Source of the DNA: Mesostigma viride
Taxonomy: Eukaryota > Streptophyta > Mesostigmatophyceae > Mesostigmatales > Mesostigmataceae
Reading direction: 5' to 3'
DNA length: 64,000 nt
NCBI GenBank assembly: GCA_009746045.1
Contig: RPFO01000038.1
Location: 299,759-363,758, forward strand
In this document: one piece after another, positions 12,401 through 22,315 of the stretch
How the letters are laid out: every line of letters begins with the position of its first letter
How positions within the stretch are numbered: the first letter of the stretch is position 1
Translations under genes and position numbers: made by a program
Notes under the pieces: model-generated
What the model was told of the DNA's origin: nothing
Databases searched by the model: none
What the model saw: only the letters and a program-made list of their open reading frames with translations

Positions 12401-15400
12401 CTCCCTTCTCGGCTAACAGTACATGAAACAGCCATGGTATATCATCTCCCTTCTCGGCTAACAGTACATGAAACAGCCATGGTATATCATCTCCCTTCTC
12501 GGCTAACAGTACATGAAACAGCCATGGTATATCATCTCCCTTCTCGGCTAACAGTACATGAAACAGCCATGGTATATCATCTCCCTTCTCGGCTAACAGT
12601 ACATGAAACAGCCATGGTATATCATCTCCCTTCTCGGCTAACAGTACATGAAACAGCCATGGTATATCATCTCCCTTCTCGGCTAACAGTACATGAAACA
12701 GCCATGGTATATCATCTCCCTTCTCGGCTAACAGTACATGAAACAGCCATGGTATATCATCTCCCTTCTCGGCTAACAGTACATGAAACAGCCATGGTAT
12801 ATCATCTCCCTTCTCGGCTAACAGTACATGAAACAGCCATGGTATATCATCTCCCTTCTCGGCTAACAGTACATGAAACAGCCATGGTATATCATCTCCC
12901 TTCTCGGCTAACAGTACATGAAACAGCCATGGTATATCATCTCCCTTCTCGGCTAACAGTACATGAAACAGCCATGGTATATCATCTCCCTTCTCGGCTA
13001 ACAGTACATGAAACAGCCATGGTATATCATCTCCCTTCTCGGCTAACAGTACATGAAACAGCCATGGTATATCATCTCCCTTCTCGGCTAACAGTACATG
13101 AAACAGCCATGGTATATCATCTCCCTTCTCGGCTAACAGTACATGAAACAGCCATGGTATATCATCTCCCTTCTCGGCTAACAGTACATGAAACAGCCAT
13201 GGTATATCATCTCCCTTCTCGGCTAACAGTACATGAAACAGCCATGGTATATCATCTCCCTTCTCGGCTAACAGTACATTAAACCGTGCATTGTCGCTGG
13301 CATGCGCTGGTTGTTTCATTTACAGTACAGCCATGCGCATGGCCTCGAGTCCCCGTCGTTGCTTGCTCATCTCATACTGCTGTTGCTTCCATCGGTTGCT
13401 GTGCTTGCCTCCCGTCTGCCCCCTCCCCTGCCACTACCTGAGCCTGTCATGCAACTGCCCACAGTCATGCTGCCCACTTGCTGCTCCTCTGGGAATGCTC
13501 ACATCATCCTCATGCACCAATGCCCTCTGCATCGTTCTTTCCTCCACCCGGTCGTGCATGTGGTATTGTGCCGCAGTCGTGCTGACCACGGGCGGCTACG
13601 GGCGCGACCGCGAGCTGCTCACCGAGTTTGTGGGGCCCATGTGCCTCTTCCCCACCACCAACGGGGAGCAGACCACTGGCGATGGCGTCAAGCTGGGCCG
13701 TGCGGCTGGTGCCCAGTTGAAACAGATGGAGCAGGTCCAGGTGAGCCGGGTGGCGCAGGCAGCAGGGCTCCAGGTCGGAACAGAGGGGGCATAAGCAGGT
13801 CGGGAGTGCAGGTGCCGGACGTGCCTGTTTCTTTTCTGGCCTAAGACACTGTATGTGTGCTCTGTAGGTGGCAGTAGTGACCTATTGCTTGATCTTGGAC
13901 AAAACACGGGTTGCTCTTGCTTGCAGCAAGCTGTGTACCCCTCTATGGTGGCCAGTATGTGCTGTAGCGTTTGCACGCGCACGAGTTTTTGCCATGGCAA
14001 GGATGCTGTTAGTGCCGAACTTGTCTGGTCAGTCATGTGCGTGTTCTGAGTCAGGTGATTCTCTCCCAAGTCATTCCATCCTGACATCCGCCTGTTCTCA
14101 ATTCTTCTTTCTGCCATCAACCCAGGTGCACCCGACCGGCTTTGTCCCTCTGGCCTCTGTGCTGGAGCACGCTAAGGACAGCACGCTGACGCGCTGTGCC
14201 TGGGCAGGTCGCCAGGTGTTCCTTGCGCCCGAGATGCTGCGTGGGGCAGGCGGCATCCTGGTGGACAGCTCGGGCGCGCGCTTTGTCGATGAGCTGGCCA
14301 AGCGCGAGGTGGTGACCAATGCTATTCTCCGGCACTGCCAGGAGGAGGATGCGGTGCTGCACGACCCTACGCGTGAACTGACGGCAGAGCAAGTGCCGGT
14401 GGGTACTCGATGCGGGCGTCAGTTGTTAGTTGCTTTCCTGGTTGTTTCTCTTGTAATCATAGCATTCATCTTGTTGTGTCGATTGTTACGGAAATCAATG
14501 TGCATTGGAGACGGAAAGGCTGTGCTGATATCTGCTTCCTTTCAAGTTCGTACTTTAATTTTGCCTACATTTGGGGCCTTGTTTGTTTTACTACTGCCAA
14601 AAGCAGCAAGGCAGCCTGGAAATGTGGTGCTGGCTACCTTTTGTGGGACAAAAGGGGAGTCATAAGGCGCAAATGCACACGCATGCACACACACGCACAC
14701 ACATAAGAGGGTTCTCACCATCTTCCTCGCGCTCTTCTCGGTTTAGTTGTATGTCATAATCTCCATTACTGATGTTATGATATCTCTGTGATGCTTCTGT
14801 CATCCCTCTCCGCTGCTTTGACTACCTGATTGCTGACCACGCAGCTGCCCGTGTCGTTCATGATCATGAACGAGGACGTGATGAAGAAAGTGGGGCCGGG
14901 CGTGTTCAAGTTTTACGAGTCCCAGGGGCTCATGAAGAAACTCAACAACGCCCACGAGGTCGCCAAGTACCTCGGCCTCCATGAGCAAGGTGAGGGATAG
15001 CCACGTGGTCCAACGCTGGGGCTGGTCTGCTGGGCCCTGGGGGACCTGACAGGATGTTTTTTAAATAGGACCTGAGTAGATGTTTTTTTTTTAGGATTAA
15101 GGGTGGATGGCCCACACGTTCTCTAAAGTACACCGGTGGATGGCCCACACGTTCTCTAAAAGTGCACCGGTGGACGGCGCACACGACCTCAAACCACCCC
15201 ACCTTTCTTTGGCAGAGATGGTAGCTCATACACAAGCAGGCAGAGACAACTTGCCAGTCGGCTCGAGTGCATGGACTGTGGGCCATGGGACAGTGTCTGT
15301 TCTATTTTTGGCGAAGGGAATGTGGCGGGCGGTTTATGGTGTGGTTGACCTGAAGATCCTGAACCCCACTTGCTGTGGCGCGCATGGGGCCGTGATTGGT

Positions 15401-17306
15401 TACTCATGCCACCCTGGGCCGTGCTCAATGTTTCAGCTTCAATCGTCACCTTTTGATCCATAAAAGGAACAAGTGCACCCCTGTAATGGTTGCCCTTTTT
15501 CACTTCCTTTGGTCATGCTCCCCATGCCTCCTACCATGCGTCCAGTGTTCTTGACCACCCTGGCAGACTACGCTGACTCGTTCGACAAGTCGGTCGCCGT
15601 CCAGTCCGCGGTGGGCGAGAGCGCCGAGGAGCGCCCACTGGTAGATTCTGAGAGTGGCTCTGACACGGATGCCCACTGCGAGGGCATGGGCAGCGTGGAG
15701 CGCAAGCTGCCCGCGGCTCGCTGGATTGATGTCTTCGGCAAGTCCTGGTTCCCCACCAAGTTGCGGCCCGAGGAGCCCTTCTGGGTGGCAGCAGTGACCC
15801 CCTCGGTCCATTACACCATGGGTGGCCTGGCCATCAATACCAGCACAGAGGTCATCACGCCGCCACAGATGGCTCAGGACGGCAAGCCGCCTCGCATCGA
15901 GGGCCTCTTCGCGGCAGGTATTTGGGTGGCGGTGGTGGTCTGTGCTGGTAGGTTAGGCAGATGGGACAGGCATATGGCAGGGCAATCCCTTATCTTGCAT
16001 TTGTCGCAGTGATCCAGCGCGGTGGTGTGAGAGTCCAGTGAATGAAGGGTTTGTGGGATGCCTTTCTGCATCCTTCTTGCTGCTTGCCGGTTCCCTGGAT
16101 GTACTCACTCCTTCCGCTAGGCACTTGGGGACAGCAATGCCCCAGTGGAGCAGGATGAAGGCCTTACCACATGACTTATATTTAGAACTTTTTTTTGCGG
16201 CCTTTCTTATACTTCTGCCGTCTTCGATGGCTTCAACCCCATGTCAACATCGCCTTGCGACATGGCCCCCAGGTGAGGTCACGGGCGGCCTGCACGGCCA
16301 GAACCGGCTGGCGGGCAACTCGCTGCTGGACTGTGTGGTCTACGGCCGCATCGCAGGCCAGCGCGCCGCCATGATCAACGCCAAGCCGGCCAGCGAGCCG
16401 GGCGTGCCAAAGGACGCATTTGTCGAGCTGCGGTGCTGCCAGCACGACATCCGTACGCCGACGCAGTTCGTGCTCAAGTTCGAGCTTCCGTCGCAGCGCC
16501 AGGTGTCAGGTGAGGGGCAGGAAGGGGGGTGGCTGCAATAACGAGGGGGGGGGGGGGGGGGGGCTACAATTAGGAGCCTTTGGGGGGGGCCAGGCTATCA
16601 ATCATGAGTTTTTTGTCTTCCTCGGGACACTACCAGCTTGTTCCCCTCCCCATTCCTTCACCGCCCTTCCCTCTTCATTATCAGCTGTGCAGGGATTTCT
16701 CTGCTCTAGGTTCACGCATCCAGCACAAGGCTCATAGCGTTTTTGTGGAGTTGTTGGGTGTTTGTTCATGAATGAGTCCCATCATGATGGCTGTAAACGT
16801 CGAAGAGGTATGCATTATGATTTGATACAAACGGAAAGACTTTCAGCGGTCGCATATGTCATCTGACTGCAAATGTTTTACTCAGAAGAGAGTTATCCCC
16901 GCAAAGAGAGTTATCCCCGAGATTTGCTTTTCAAACTACCTGGTACGCCCGTAGTGTTTTCCCCGTATCAACTTTCCAGTTTCATCTTCCCTTCTTGTGT
17001 GACTCCGGATTCGGGTTTCATCTTCTCTCCTGGTGCGACTCGGGTCGGGTTCCGTCTTCTCTTCCTGTCGCCACAGGGCTGAACGAGGGCGACAAGGTGC
17101 ATCTCCGCGTGAAGGTGCTAGAAGTCTCGGGGGAGGAGGTGCCGATGTCCACGTTTGAGGTGGCCAGCTCGAAGGAGACGCGTGGGCACGTGAAGGTGCT
17201 CATTGACCTAGCAAAGGCAGGCGAGGCAGGGCCCGAGGCCAGCAAGTTGGCCAAGTTCCTCAACAAGATGCCTGTGGGGAGGTTTGTGGAGCTCAAGGCA
17301 GCTTAA
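6228..17306 (+). CDS. Soluble FAD-dependent (NADH-type) fumarate reductase, FRD-1, 11 exons
   Basis: Exons: 6228-6425, 7637-7743, 8186-8295, 8904-8999, 11092-11199, 13577-13740, 14126-14398, 14845-14989, 15546-15917, 16273-16509, 17077-17306. All junctions are GT-AG and phase-consistent, giving 679 codons plus TAA. The family (Osm1-like and kinetoplastid fumarate reductases, flavocytochrome c) reduces fumarate to succinate with FAD. Motifs in order: FAD dinucleotide fold IIGGGLAGLSAA; GGHSAPRT; TTGGYGRD; FPTTNGEQTTGDGVKL; HPTGF; LRGAGGILVDSSGARFVDEL; HYTMGGLAINT; GEVTGGLHGQNRLAGNSLLD. The C-terminus resembles part of a cytochrome b5 reductase barrel. Exons 1 and 2 join in frame, but the family normally has about ten more residues there, so a micro-exon may be hidden in intron 1. 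ATG 6228 is used; ATG 6237 is a second possibility. No clear targeting peptide is visible. Confidence 0.88.
7637..7743 (+). CDS. FRD-1 exon 2
   Basis: It encodes DAYHEKEVRAFLQDTIASGG...SNKELVQQLVGLS. The acceptor is CTGCAG and the donor AG|GTGAGC, in phase 2. This matches the family segment FxxDTxxSGxGLSNxELV. Confidence 0.85.
8186..8295 (+). CDS. FRD-1 exon 3: active-site GGHS segment
   Basis: It encodes DALEFLRSMGPDMAQVV then LTGGHSAPRTRRP. This corresponds to the LGGHSxxRTHRP substrate-site motif of soluble fumarate reductases. The donor is ACTG|GTAAGT, in phase 1. Confidence 0.88.
8904..8999 (+). CDS. FRD-1 exon 4
   Basis: It encodes AVLPVGVSLITNLTKYLQKN then LPNVEVITKAK, a 96-nt phase 1-1 exon. 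The FRD-2 counterpart (63662-63757) has the same length. Confidence 0.87.
9490..11091 (+). repeat. 59-bp minisatellite, about 27 copies, in FRD-1 intron 4
   Basis: The unit starts GTGACCAAGCAGTCAATGAC and repeats every 59 bp (e.g. 9498, 9557). It carries sparse variants (GACGAC/GATGAC, AAAG/AAGG, CCTTCTG/CCGTCTG). Each unit contains the 8 bases that open exon 5. The leftmost unit and the last three junctions keep CCTACAG before TGACCAAG. Confidence 0.95.
11092..11199 (+). CDS. FRD-1 exon 5
   Basis: It encodes VTKLKTEPADTAPVKVTGVE then YVNEEDGSVHTLDADA. The acceptor is CCTACAG|TGACCAAG and the donor GCAG|GTGAGT, in phase 1-1. FRD-2 has the same 108-nt exon at 62202-62309. Confidence 0.88.
11667..13286 (+). 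repeat. 45-bp minisatellite, 36 copies, in FRD-1 intron 5
   Basis: The unit begins CCATGGTATATCATCTCCC and has a 45-bp period from 11667 to 13242. Copies are almost identical; one near 12060 has GGACATG in place of GTACATG. Because 45 is divisible by three, both strands stay open for more than 550 codons. I do not consider those frames genes. Confidence 0.95.
13577..13740 (+). CDS. FRD-1 exon 6: second FAD-contact segment
   Basis: It encodes VVLTTGGYGRDRELLTEF then FPTTNGEQTTGDGVKL. It corresponds to the family's ATGGF...FPTTNGPxxTGDG. It ends EQVQ|GTGAGC, in phase 0. Confidence 0.9.
14126..14398 (+). CDS. FRD-1 exon 7: HPTG and LRGxGG segment
   Basis: It begins VHPTGFVPLASVLEHAK, then EMLRGAGGILVDSSGARFVD. 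These are the conserved substrate- and FAD-side motifs of the family. It is 273 nt, phase 0-0, identical in length to the FRD-2 exon. Confidence 0.9.
14845..14989 (+). CDS. FRD-1 exon 8
   Basis: It encodes LPVSFMIMNEDVMKKVGPGV then FKFYESQGLMKKLNNA. It matches the family's segment after the HPTG region (MNxxxxxxxGxxxxFYxxxGL). 145 nt, phase 0-1. Confidence 0.88.
15108..15190 (+). repeat. Short tandem repeat, about 3 copies, in FRD-1 intron 8
   Basis: A GGTGGATGGCCCACACGTTC unit of about 33 bp repeats three times with drift. It is non-coding. Confidence 0.75.
15546..15917 (+). CDS. FRD-1 exon 9
   Basis: It encodes TTLADYADSFDKSVAVQ, a variable acidic stretch, WIDVFGKSWFPTKLRPEEPF, then VHYTMGGLAINTSTEVI and FAAG. 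The HYTMGGL motif is diagnostic of soluble fumarate reductases. 372 nt; FRD-2 has 363. Confidence 0.9.
16273..16509 (+). CDS. FRD-1 exon 10: C-terminal FAD motif
   Basis: It encodes EVTGGLHGQNRLAGNSLLD and YGRIAG, the GExTGGxHGxNRLxGNxLLD signature. The sequence then enters a C-terminal extension, FVELRCC...FVLKFELPSQRQVSG. Confidence 0.92.
16540..16563 (+). repeat. Poly-G run in FRD-1 intron 10
   Basis: A nearly unbroken G tract of about 22 bases shortly after the donor of exon 10. It is a potential quadruplex or assembly-error site. Confidence 0.7.
17077..17306 (+). CDS. FRD-1 exon 11: C-terminal extension and stop
   Basis: It encodes LNEGDKVHLRVKVLEVSGEE to FLNKMPVGRFVELKAA and TAA. It resembles the middle of the cytochrome b5 reductase flavin barrel (GLxxGxxVxLR...L..M.VG..VE). 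It lacks the RxY(S/T) flavin motif and any NADH domain. Confidence 0.85.
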
Positions 17307-17725
17307 GGCTGGGGCCCTCAGTTGTGAGCCCGTAGTCTCGGCTGGTTAGAAATTCCCAGCCGTGAAGTATACAGTTCTGCGTTTTTCTAGTAACAACGGC
17401 CCTTCTTGGAACGAAAAGATTGGGCTGGCCGTGAGGCCCAAACGGGGGCCGTACGAAATGCACGGGCGCGGGGCGCAAAGTAGTTGGTGCGATCTGGGAA
17501 ATACGTCCTTGCGCCCAGTTGGCGCAAGTGCCCGAAATGGCCAAACCTTGGAGATCGAGGTAAAGTTCCCACTTTATTCGATCAACAAGTCCCGTCCTGC
17601 ATGTTTGGGGGTGTCTACTGTAGCATGGTTGCTAGCTTGAACAATCTCCTTAATTCTACAAGAGCGCACATACAAGAGCACCCGTAGTTAGCCGGTAACC
17701 ATTGCCATGGACAAGTCTGGAAACA

Positions 17726-17842
17726 ACCGACCGACCGACCGACTGACCGACCGACCGACCGACCGACCGACCGACCGACCGACCGACCGACCGACCGACC
17801 GACCGACCGACCGACCGACCGACCGACCGACCGACCGACCGG
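17726..17842 (+). repeat. CCGA tetranucleotide microsatellite
   Basis: A run of CCGA/GACC units, nearly perfect, with one GACT unit near its start. The Arg-Ser-Val-Gly frame on the minus strand is an artefact. Confidence 0.93.
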
Positions 17843-18247
17843 CCAAATACTGAATGCTTTGGCTGAAAATTACTGGCCACCTGGCCACGGCTACCAACCT
17901 GCCCCCGCCGGCCCCCCTTGATCTTGATTCCGTGCACGGTGATAGTTTTCCCGATCAGTTATCTAGAGCTCCAACCGACTCTCTGGTGTGAGCAGTGACA
18001 TGAGTATCGCCCCAATCTTGAGCACTCGAACTACTTACTAACTATGAGCTGTCCAAGAGGGGTCTCGTCTGCTTAGTATATATGCCGGTACTTCATTAAT
18101 GACGATGTTGTTGTTGGTGTATATTTTAGACTAGCTGTGGACACATATGTACCGGCCTGCGCTGGAACTTGTCTCCTTGATATTGTCCACGTCATGAGGA
18201 GACGTCTGGACTATATCTTAATGATTGGGGAATTCAGTGCTCGGTTT

Positions 18248-18261
18248 TCCCCCAACGGGGA
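18248..18261 (+). repeat. CAAC-loop hairpin of a degenerate LINE 3' end
   Basis: Stem TCCCC/GGGGA around loop CAAC. It has the same position and loop as the hairpins of intact copies but a different stem sequence. The tail is degenerate (TAATGAATGAA). Confidence 0.5.
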
Positions 18262-18454
18262 CACGAGACTAATGAATGAAGTAGTTGTTGTCAAGGATCC
18301 CACACCACTGATCCTTTCTACTAATCGAGCATGCAATGAGTTGTGATCCCAGAGTACTGATTGGGAGCTTCCAGAGTACGCGACCAATCCAAAATGGGGA
18401 AATGGGTGCGGGGCCGATAGCGGGTGGGTCTGAATCATGAAATCCACACCCGAT

Positions 18455-19203
18455 TAATTAATTAATTAATTAATTATCAACATCACTCCGTTGCGAGTAG
18501 ATGTAGCACATAGCCCTGAGAAGGGGCATATGGCTTTTAATACATTCTAGGCTACTTCATGCAAGGGTGGGAATGTAAGCTACCCCTGCTCTAGGTGCAC
18601 CAGGGCACCCGCACCCTCATGGTCTATCACGCTATGCCCGGGTAAGGGGGGAGCATGCCTGTGAGGGGGAAGATCATCATGGCTATACAAAAACTAGAGC
18701 GTGGCATCTCAGCAGAGAGCAGCTCTCTGCATGGGCACAGCATTACTAAATAAAACTAGGCATCGTCTGGAGTGTGGCTCATCATAGGCACACATGTACA
18801 TGATTACATAAAGCGCGTGGCTTAGCTGGAATAGGGCCTCTAGGAGGCGTACATGTACATGGCCATGGTCTATCTATTCTACACTACTGCTGTATTCCCC
18901 TAAGCTGGGGCGTCTGGAGTCGCTGGGGCCGCGGGGGTCGCCTGCCAGGGCTTGTGGCCGACGTAGATGGCCGCCCCCTTCCAGTACACCGGCTGCCCCG
19001 CCTTGGTCTGCCGGAGCTGGAGGTAGGTCGGCCATAGCTCCCGTCGCCGTTGTTGCTGCGCCAGGGTCAAGTCGTCATCCAGGGTGAAGAGAGTCTTCTC
19101 GAGCCGCTTGCGGCGTCTGAGAAAAGAAATCTTGTTCGCCGGGGTCTTAAAGGTGAGAAGGAGCGGGGGCGGCCCTGCCTTACCCCGCGCGCGCGCCTGC
19201 CTT
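18455..19203 (-). mobile_element. ORF1-only LINE, family I (copy B)
   Basis: In minus-strand sense it has the ORF1 C-terminus (about 19180-18903), a 3' UTR of about 400 bp, a hairpin at 18485-18498 and a (TTAA)n tail at 18455-18478. It is flanked by a 9-bp target-site duplication, ACACCCGAT, at 18446-18454 and 19204-19212. The 5' end is truncated inside ORF1. The ORF1 piece matches VYWKGAAIYVGHKPWQATP, equivalent to the C-terminus of L1-type ORF1 proteins. Confidence 0.82.
18903..19180 (-). pseudogene. L1-type ORF1p C-terminal fragment (copy B)
   Basis: The minus frame contains LDDDLTLAQQQRRRELWPTY then VYWKGAAIYVGHKPW. This is the pattern 'DDLT.aQ...RR.LWP...R....p.yWkG..iyv' of the ORF1p C-terminal domain. 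It is N-terminally truncated by the insertion itself. Confidence 0.75.
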
Positions 19204-19404
19204 ACACCCGATCCAAGTGCGGAATACTATGAAAACCTGCACGCGGGTTGCCGTGGTTGCTTGCTCAGACTGGCATTTTGCGCTGGGCGGAGCAAGTGAG
19301 CGGGCCGGCCGGTCCGGCACTCTGTTTGTGTTGTTGCGGTCGGTAGTGTTGTTGGCAGGTTTGGACCGCGATCAGCAGAAGAGAATGATGATTAATATAA
19401 TCTA

Positions 19405-20195
19405 TATTAATTAATTAGGAGCATAACTCCGTTGGGAGTATATGTAGCACATAGCCCTGAGAAGGGGCATATGGCTTTTAATACACTCTTGGCTACTTCC
19501 TGCAGGCCGGTGTGGGAATGTAAACTGCCACCTACTCTGCTCGTGCTCAAAGTGTGCACACCTGCCCACCCCTGTATTCAGGCACCTAGCCTAGTAGGGG
19601 CACTGACAGAGGGGGGAAGATCAGCATGGCTATACAGAAGCTAGGGCATGGCGTCTCAGTAGAGAGTAACTCTCTGCGTGGGCACAACATAGCTAAGTAC
19701 ATCATCTAAAGCTAGGCATCATCTGGTGTGTGGCGCCATCATGGGCACACATGTACATGACTAAGAAATGTTCATGAGTCAGCTGGTATAGTGCCTGCAG
19801 TCAAGACGTGCATGTACAAGGCCACGGTCTAACTATTCTACACTACTACTGCTGACGGTATTCCCCTGGGCTGGGGCGTCTGGAGTCGCTAGGGCCGCGG
19901 CGCCCGGTCGCGGGGGTCGCGTGCCACGGCTTGTGGCTGACGTAGATGGCCGCCCCCTTCCAGTACACTGGCTTCCCCGCCGTGGTCTGCCGGAGCTGGA
20001 GGTAGGTCGGCCATAGCTCCCATCGCCTTCGTTGCTGCGCCAGGGTAAAGTCGTCGTTCAAGGTGAAGGGAGTCTTCTCGAGCCGCTTGCGGCGTCTGAG
20101 AAACGAAATCTTGTCCGAGGGAGAAGAAGCGGGGGCGCCCCTGCCTTACCCCACGCGCGGGGAAGGCGGTGTGCGACCAGCTTAATCTCACCAAG
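19405..20195 (-). mobile_element. ORF1-only LINE, family I (copy C)
   Basis: Over most of its length it is clearly homologous to copy B in the same orientation: tail at 19405-19418, hairpin ACTCC-CAAC-GGAGT at 19426-19439, 3' UTR and ORF1 fragment. I could not identify a convincing target duplication, so the upper edge is approximate. Confidence 0.75.
19846..20110 (-). pseudogene. L1-type ORF1p C-terminal fragment (copy C)
   Basis: It encodes LNDDFTLAQQRRRWELWPTY then PVYWKGAAIYVSHKPWH. It is homologous to copy B with scattered substitutions, truncated at its N-terminus, and followed by a stop and a 3' UTR without ORF2. Confidence 0.72.
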
Positions 20196-20231
20196 AAGGC
20201 GGCATTAAAATTAAAATTAAAATTAAATTAA

Positions 20232-22311
20232 CCCTTCAACTGTCAAAACTCGAACCACGAGAACGGACTGAGTTTGGGTATCTTTGTGCGCCTGAGAGTA
20301 ACTAGCCAAATAACATTTTCTGGCCCACCCTTGGAACCAAGCATGCTTTTATATCAAATAATGTTTGGGAAATTTGGTTGGTCACATATCCATGCCCTAC
20401 ACCTGCTAAAAATAGCACCCCCCTCAGGGGGGTACAGTGCACATGGGGTTGGAGACATATATAATGCATTATCGACCATTTACACAAATCAGTTGGCCCT
20501 GGCCTTTTAAAGGCAGGTTATTATAATCATAGACATGCCATCAATGCATTCACAACATGAAATGTCACAAAACTGTGGACGCTAGCTACAAAATGGCCAA
20601 AGCCAGCTGGCACCGTTATAACGGTGCCAGCTGGCAGGGGTATAAATGGTAGCATAACAACACAAAACTTTATTCCAATTGGCATGAAACAACAAGGGAT
20701 GCCCAATTGGGCATCATGCACCATACCCAGGTGATAAAACAAGAGACCATGCCATATAACACATGCCAACATGCCGCAAGGGGCCAAAATGGCACTAGCG
20801 CGCGCGTGCGGTATACATAGCGCAAGACTAGCCAAGGGTGTAGCTAACTGTCAATTGGGCTACCTGGCTATGTGCCAGACTACGGATTGCGCCTCTGGGT
20901 GCGCAGATCCTGCCTCCTACAAGGCCCTGTCAGCTGGGTGCCAGCTGCCAACGTGCGGGTCGTGCGGCCATTGGCCTCAGCCCATGCGCGGCCAGCCGGG
21001 CTGCGGGCTGACAAGGGCTGCATGGCACGCTGGCGGCGGGCGTCGTCGTCGTCGACGCCAGCCACTGGCCCAGCGTGGAAGCTGAGATAAGCCAGCATAT
21101 AAGACACAAGACCATGCTAAAAAATAGGTGAAAGGCTCATTAATCAAGGCCTCAAGCGCGCGTCAAAGGGGTGGCAAGGAGCTACATCACTAACCCACCC
21201 GATGAATGACAAAACACCTCCACGTTCTTTGCAACAATAAAGAAAACAAAATGAACAAGTTGGTAATGCTTCCATGCAAACAGGTATTGGGTATCTCCAT
21301 GTTTGTCACATGCAATGGATGCAAAATCAGAAGGTGGGCGTTGGCCAGCAAAACAAGAAGCCATGCCTAAAACTGGTCAGAAAAGAACTTGTCTCGGGCT
21401 GTTTGAGCCAGGAAAAGCATTGGGTAATCACCTTTACCATATTACTAACCAATACCAACCGTTATCACGCTATTTCCGTTGCAGCCTCAGCTAACAGCGA
21501 CCAAACATGGTCCAAAATCTGCTTGACCTGATGGTATTCCACAACTATGACAAGCCGATGCGTAGAGGGAGCAAAACAACAAAATGACAATCACAAGCCC
21601 TCGATTATAACCCTGATATTAGTTATAAACGATAATACAACCATATACGGTTAACGGAACACGCTAGGAGGCTAGAACGTACCAGGTCGGAACAGCAGAT
21701 TACCTTTCCTGCGGGAGCCAGCACGCCCGATTCATGGACGTAGCCTCGAGCCTTTCCTGGCTGCCAATTCTAGCAAATCTGGTTGGGAACAACGTCAAAG
21801 GTTTATCCATGCGCAAATACCTCGAAAATTTCCGCCTAGCAACATGCAGCACTCGCACTGTCACCGCCTGGCCGCTGACATGATTTGCTGCGCCGACCAG
21901 CACCCCGATGACCCATCTACGCATCTTCAAACGTTCCATGGCTGGGGATAAAACGTTTTTAGGACTTGAAAATCATGCCTACAAAATTTGAGTCCATTAG
22001 GTAAAGCCATTCTCTCGTACCAGTCAGTTGCGTGCACCGCCATAGCCGTGCGCGTCAATATTTTTCATGCACGTCGGTCCCGTTGGACCATGGTACCCCC
22101 CTAACTTTGCTCAAGCATATCTCCCTGGCCAGGTGTCCAAAATACGGTCTGAATAGCGCCAGGCATAGCTTACGTCTAGATCTTTCGATCCCCCCAGGTT
22201 TGACCGTTAAATTATTATTGGCGCGGCGCCTGGTTCTGCCACAAACTCAGTCCGTTAGAGTGGCGCGAGTTCAACTGGCGCCACGAAAACGGACTCAGTA
22301 CAGTTTAAGGG
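20232..22311. mobile_element. piggyBac-like DNA transposon, non-autonomous
   Basis: The ends are CCCTTCAACTGT on the left and ACAGTTTAAGGG on the right, inverted with one mismatch. TTAA lies directly outside each end (20228-20231 and 22312-22315). TTAA duplication plus a CCC-starting inverted repeat is the piggyBac signature. A second perfect 14-bp inverted pair, ACGGACTGAGTTTG, lies inside (20263-20276; complement at 22242-22255). No intact transposase is seen. The minus frame 21364-21182 has WKHYQLVHFVFFIVAKNVEV, which loosely recalls the piggyBac 'WkDnklV..lST' segment, so a decayed transposase is possible. Confidence 0.68.
20602..20635. repeat. Perfect 34-bp palindrome in the piggyBac-like element
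   Basis: The half-site GCCAGCTGGCACCGTTA is followed at once by its exact reverse complement, with no spacer. Confidence 0.9.
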
Positions 22312-22315
22312 TTAA

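Larger units (their letters stand above)
17307..18445. other. Spacer between FRD-1 and LINE copies; one degenerate LINE 3' end
   Basis: No gene is recognised apart from the tetranucleotide repeat at 17726-17842. At 18137-18275 the sequence resembles a decayed 3' end of the ORF1-only elements and includes the hairpin at 18248-18261. Confidence 0.45.

Noticed and set aside
11286..13319. Open frames of 677 (-) and 559 (+) codons with 15-residue repeats
   Set aside because: Artefact of the 45-bp period in FRD-1 intron 5. Both strands are open, and good splice sites flank the array.
17656..17937. Gly-Arg-Ser-Val repeat protein
   Set aside because: Translation of a CCGA microsatellite.
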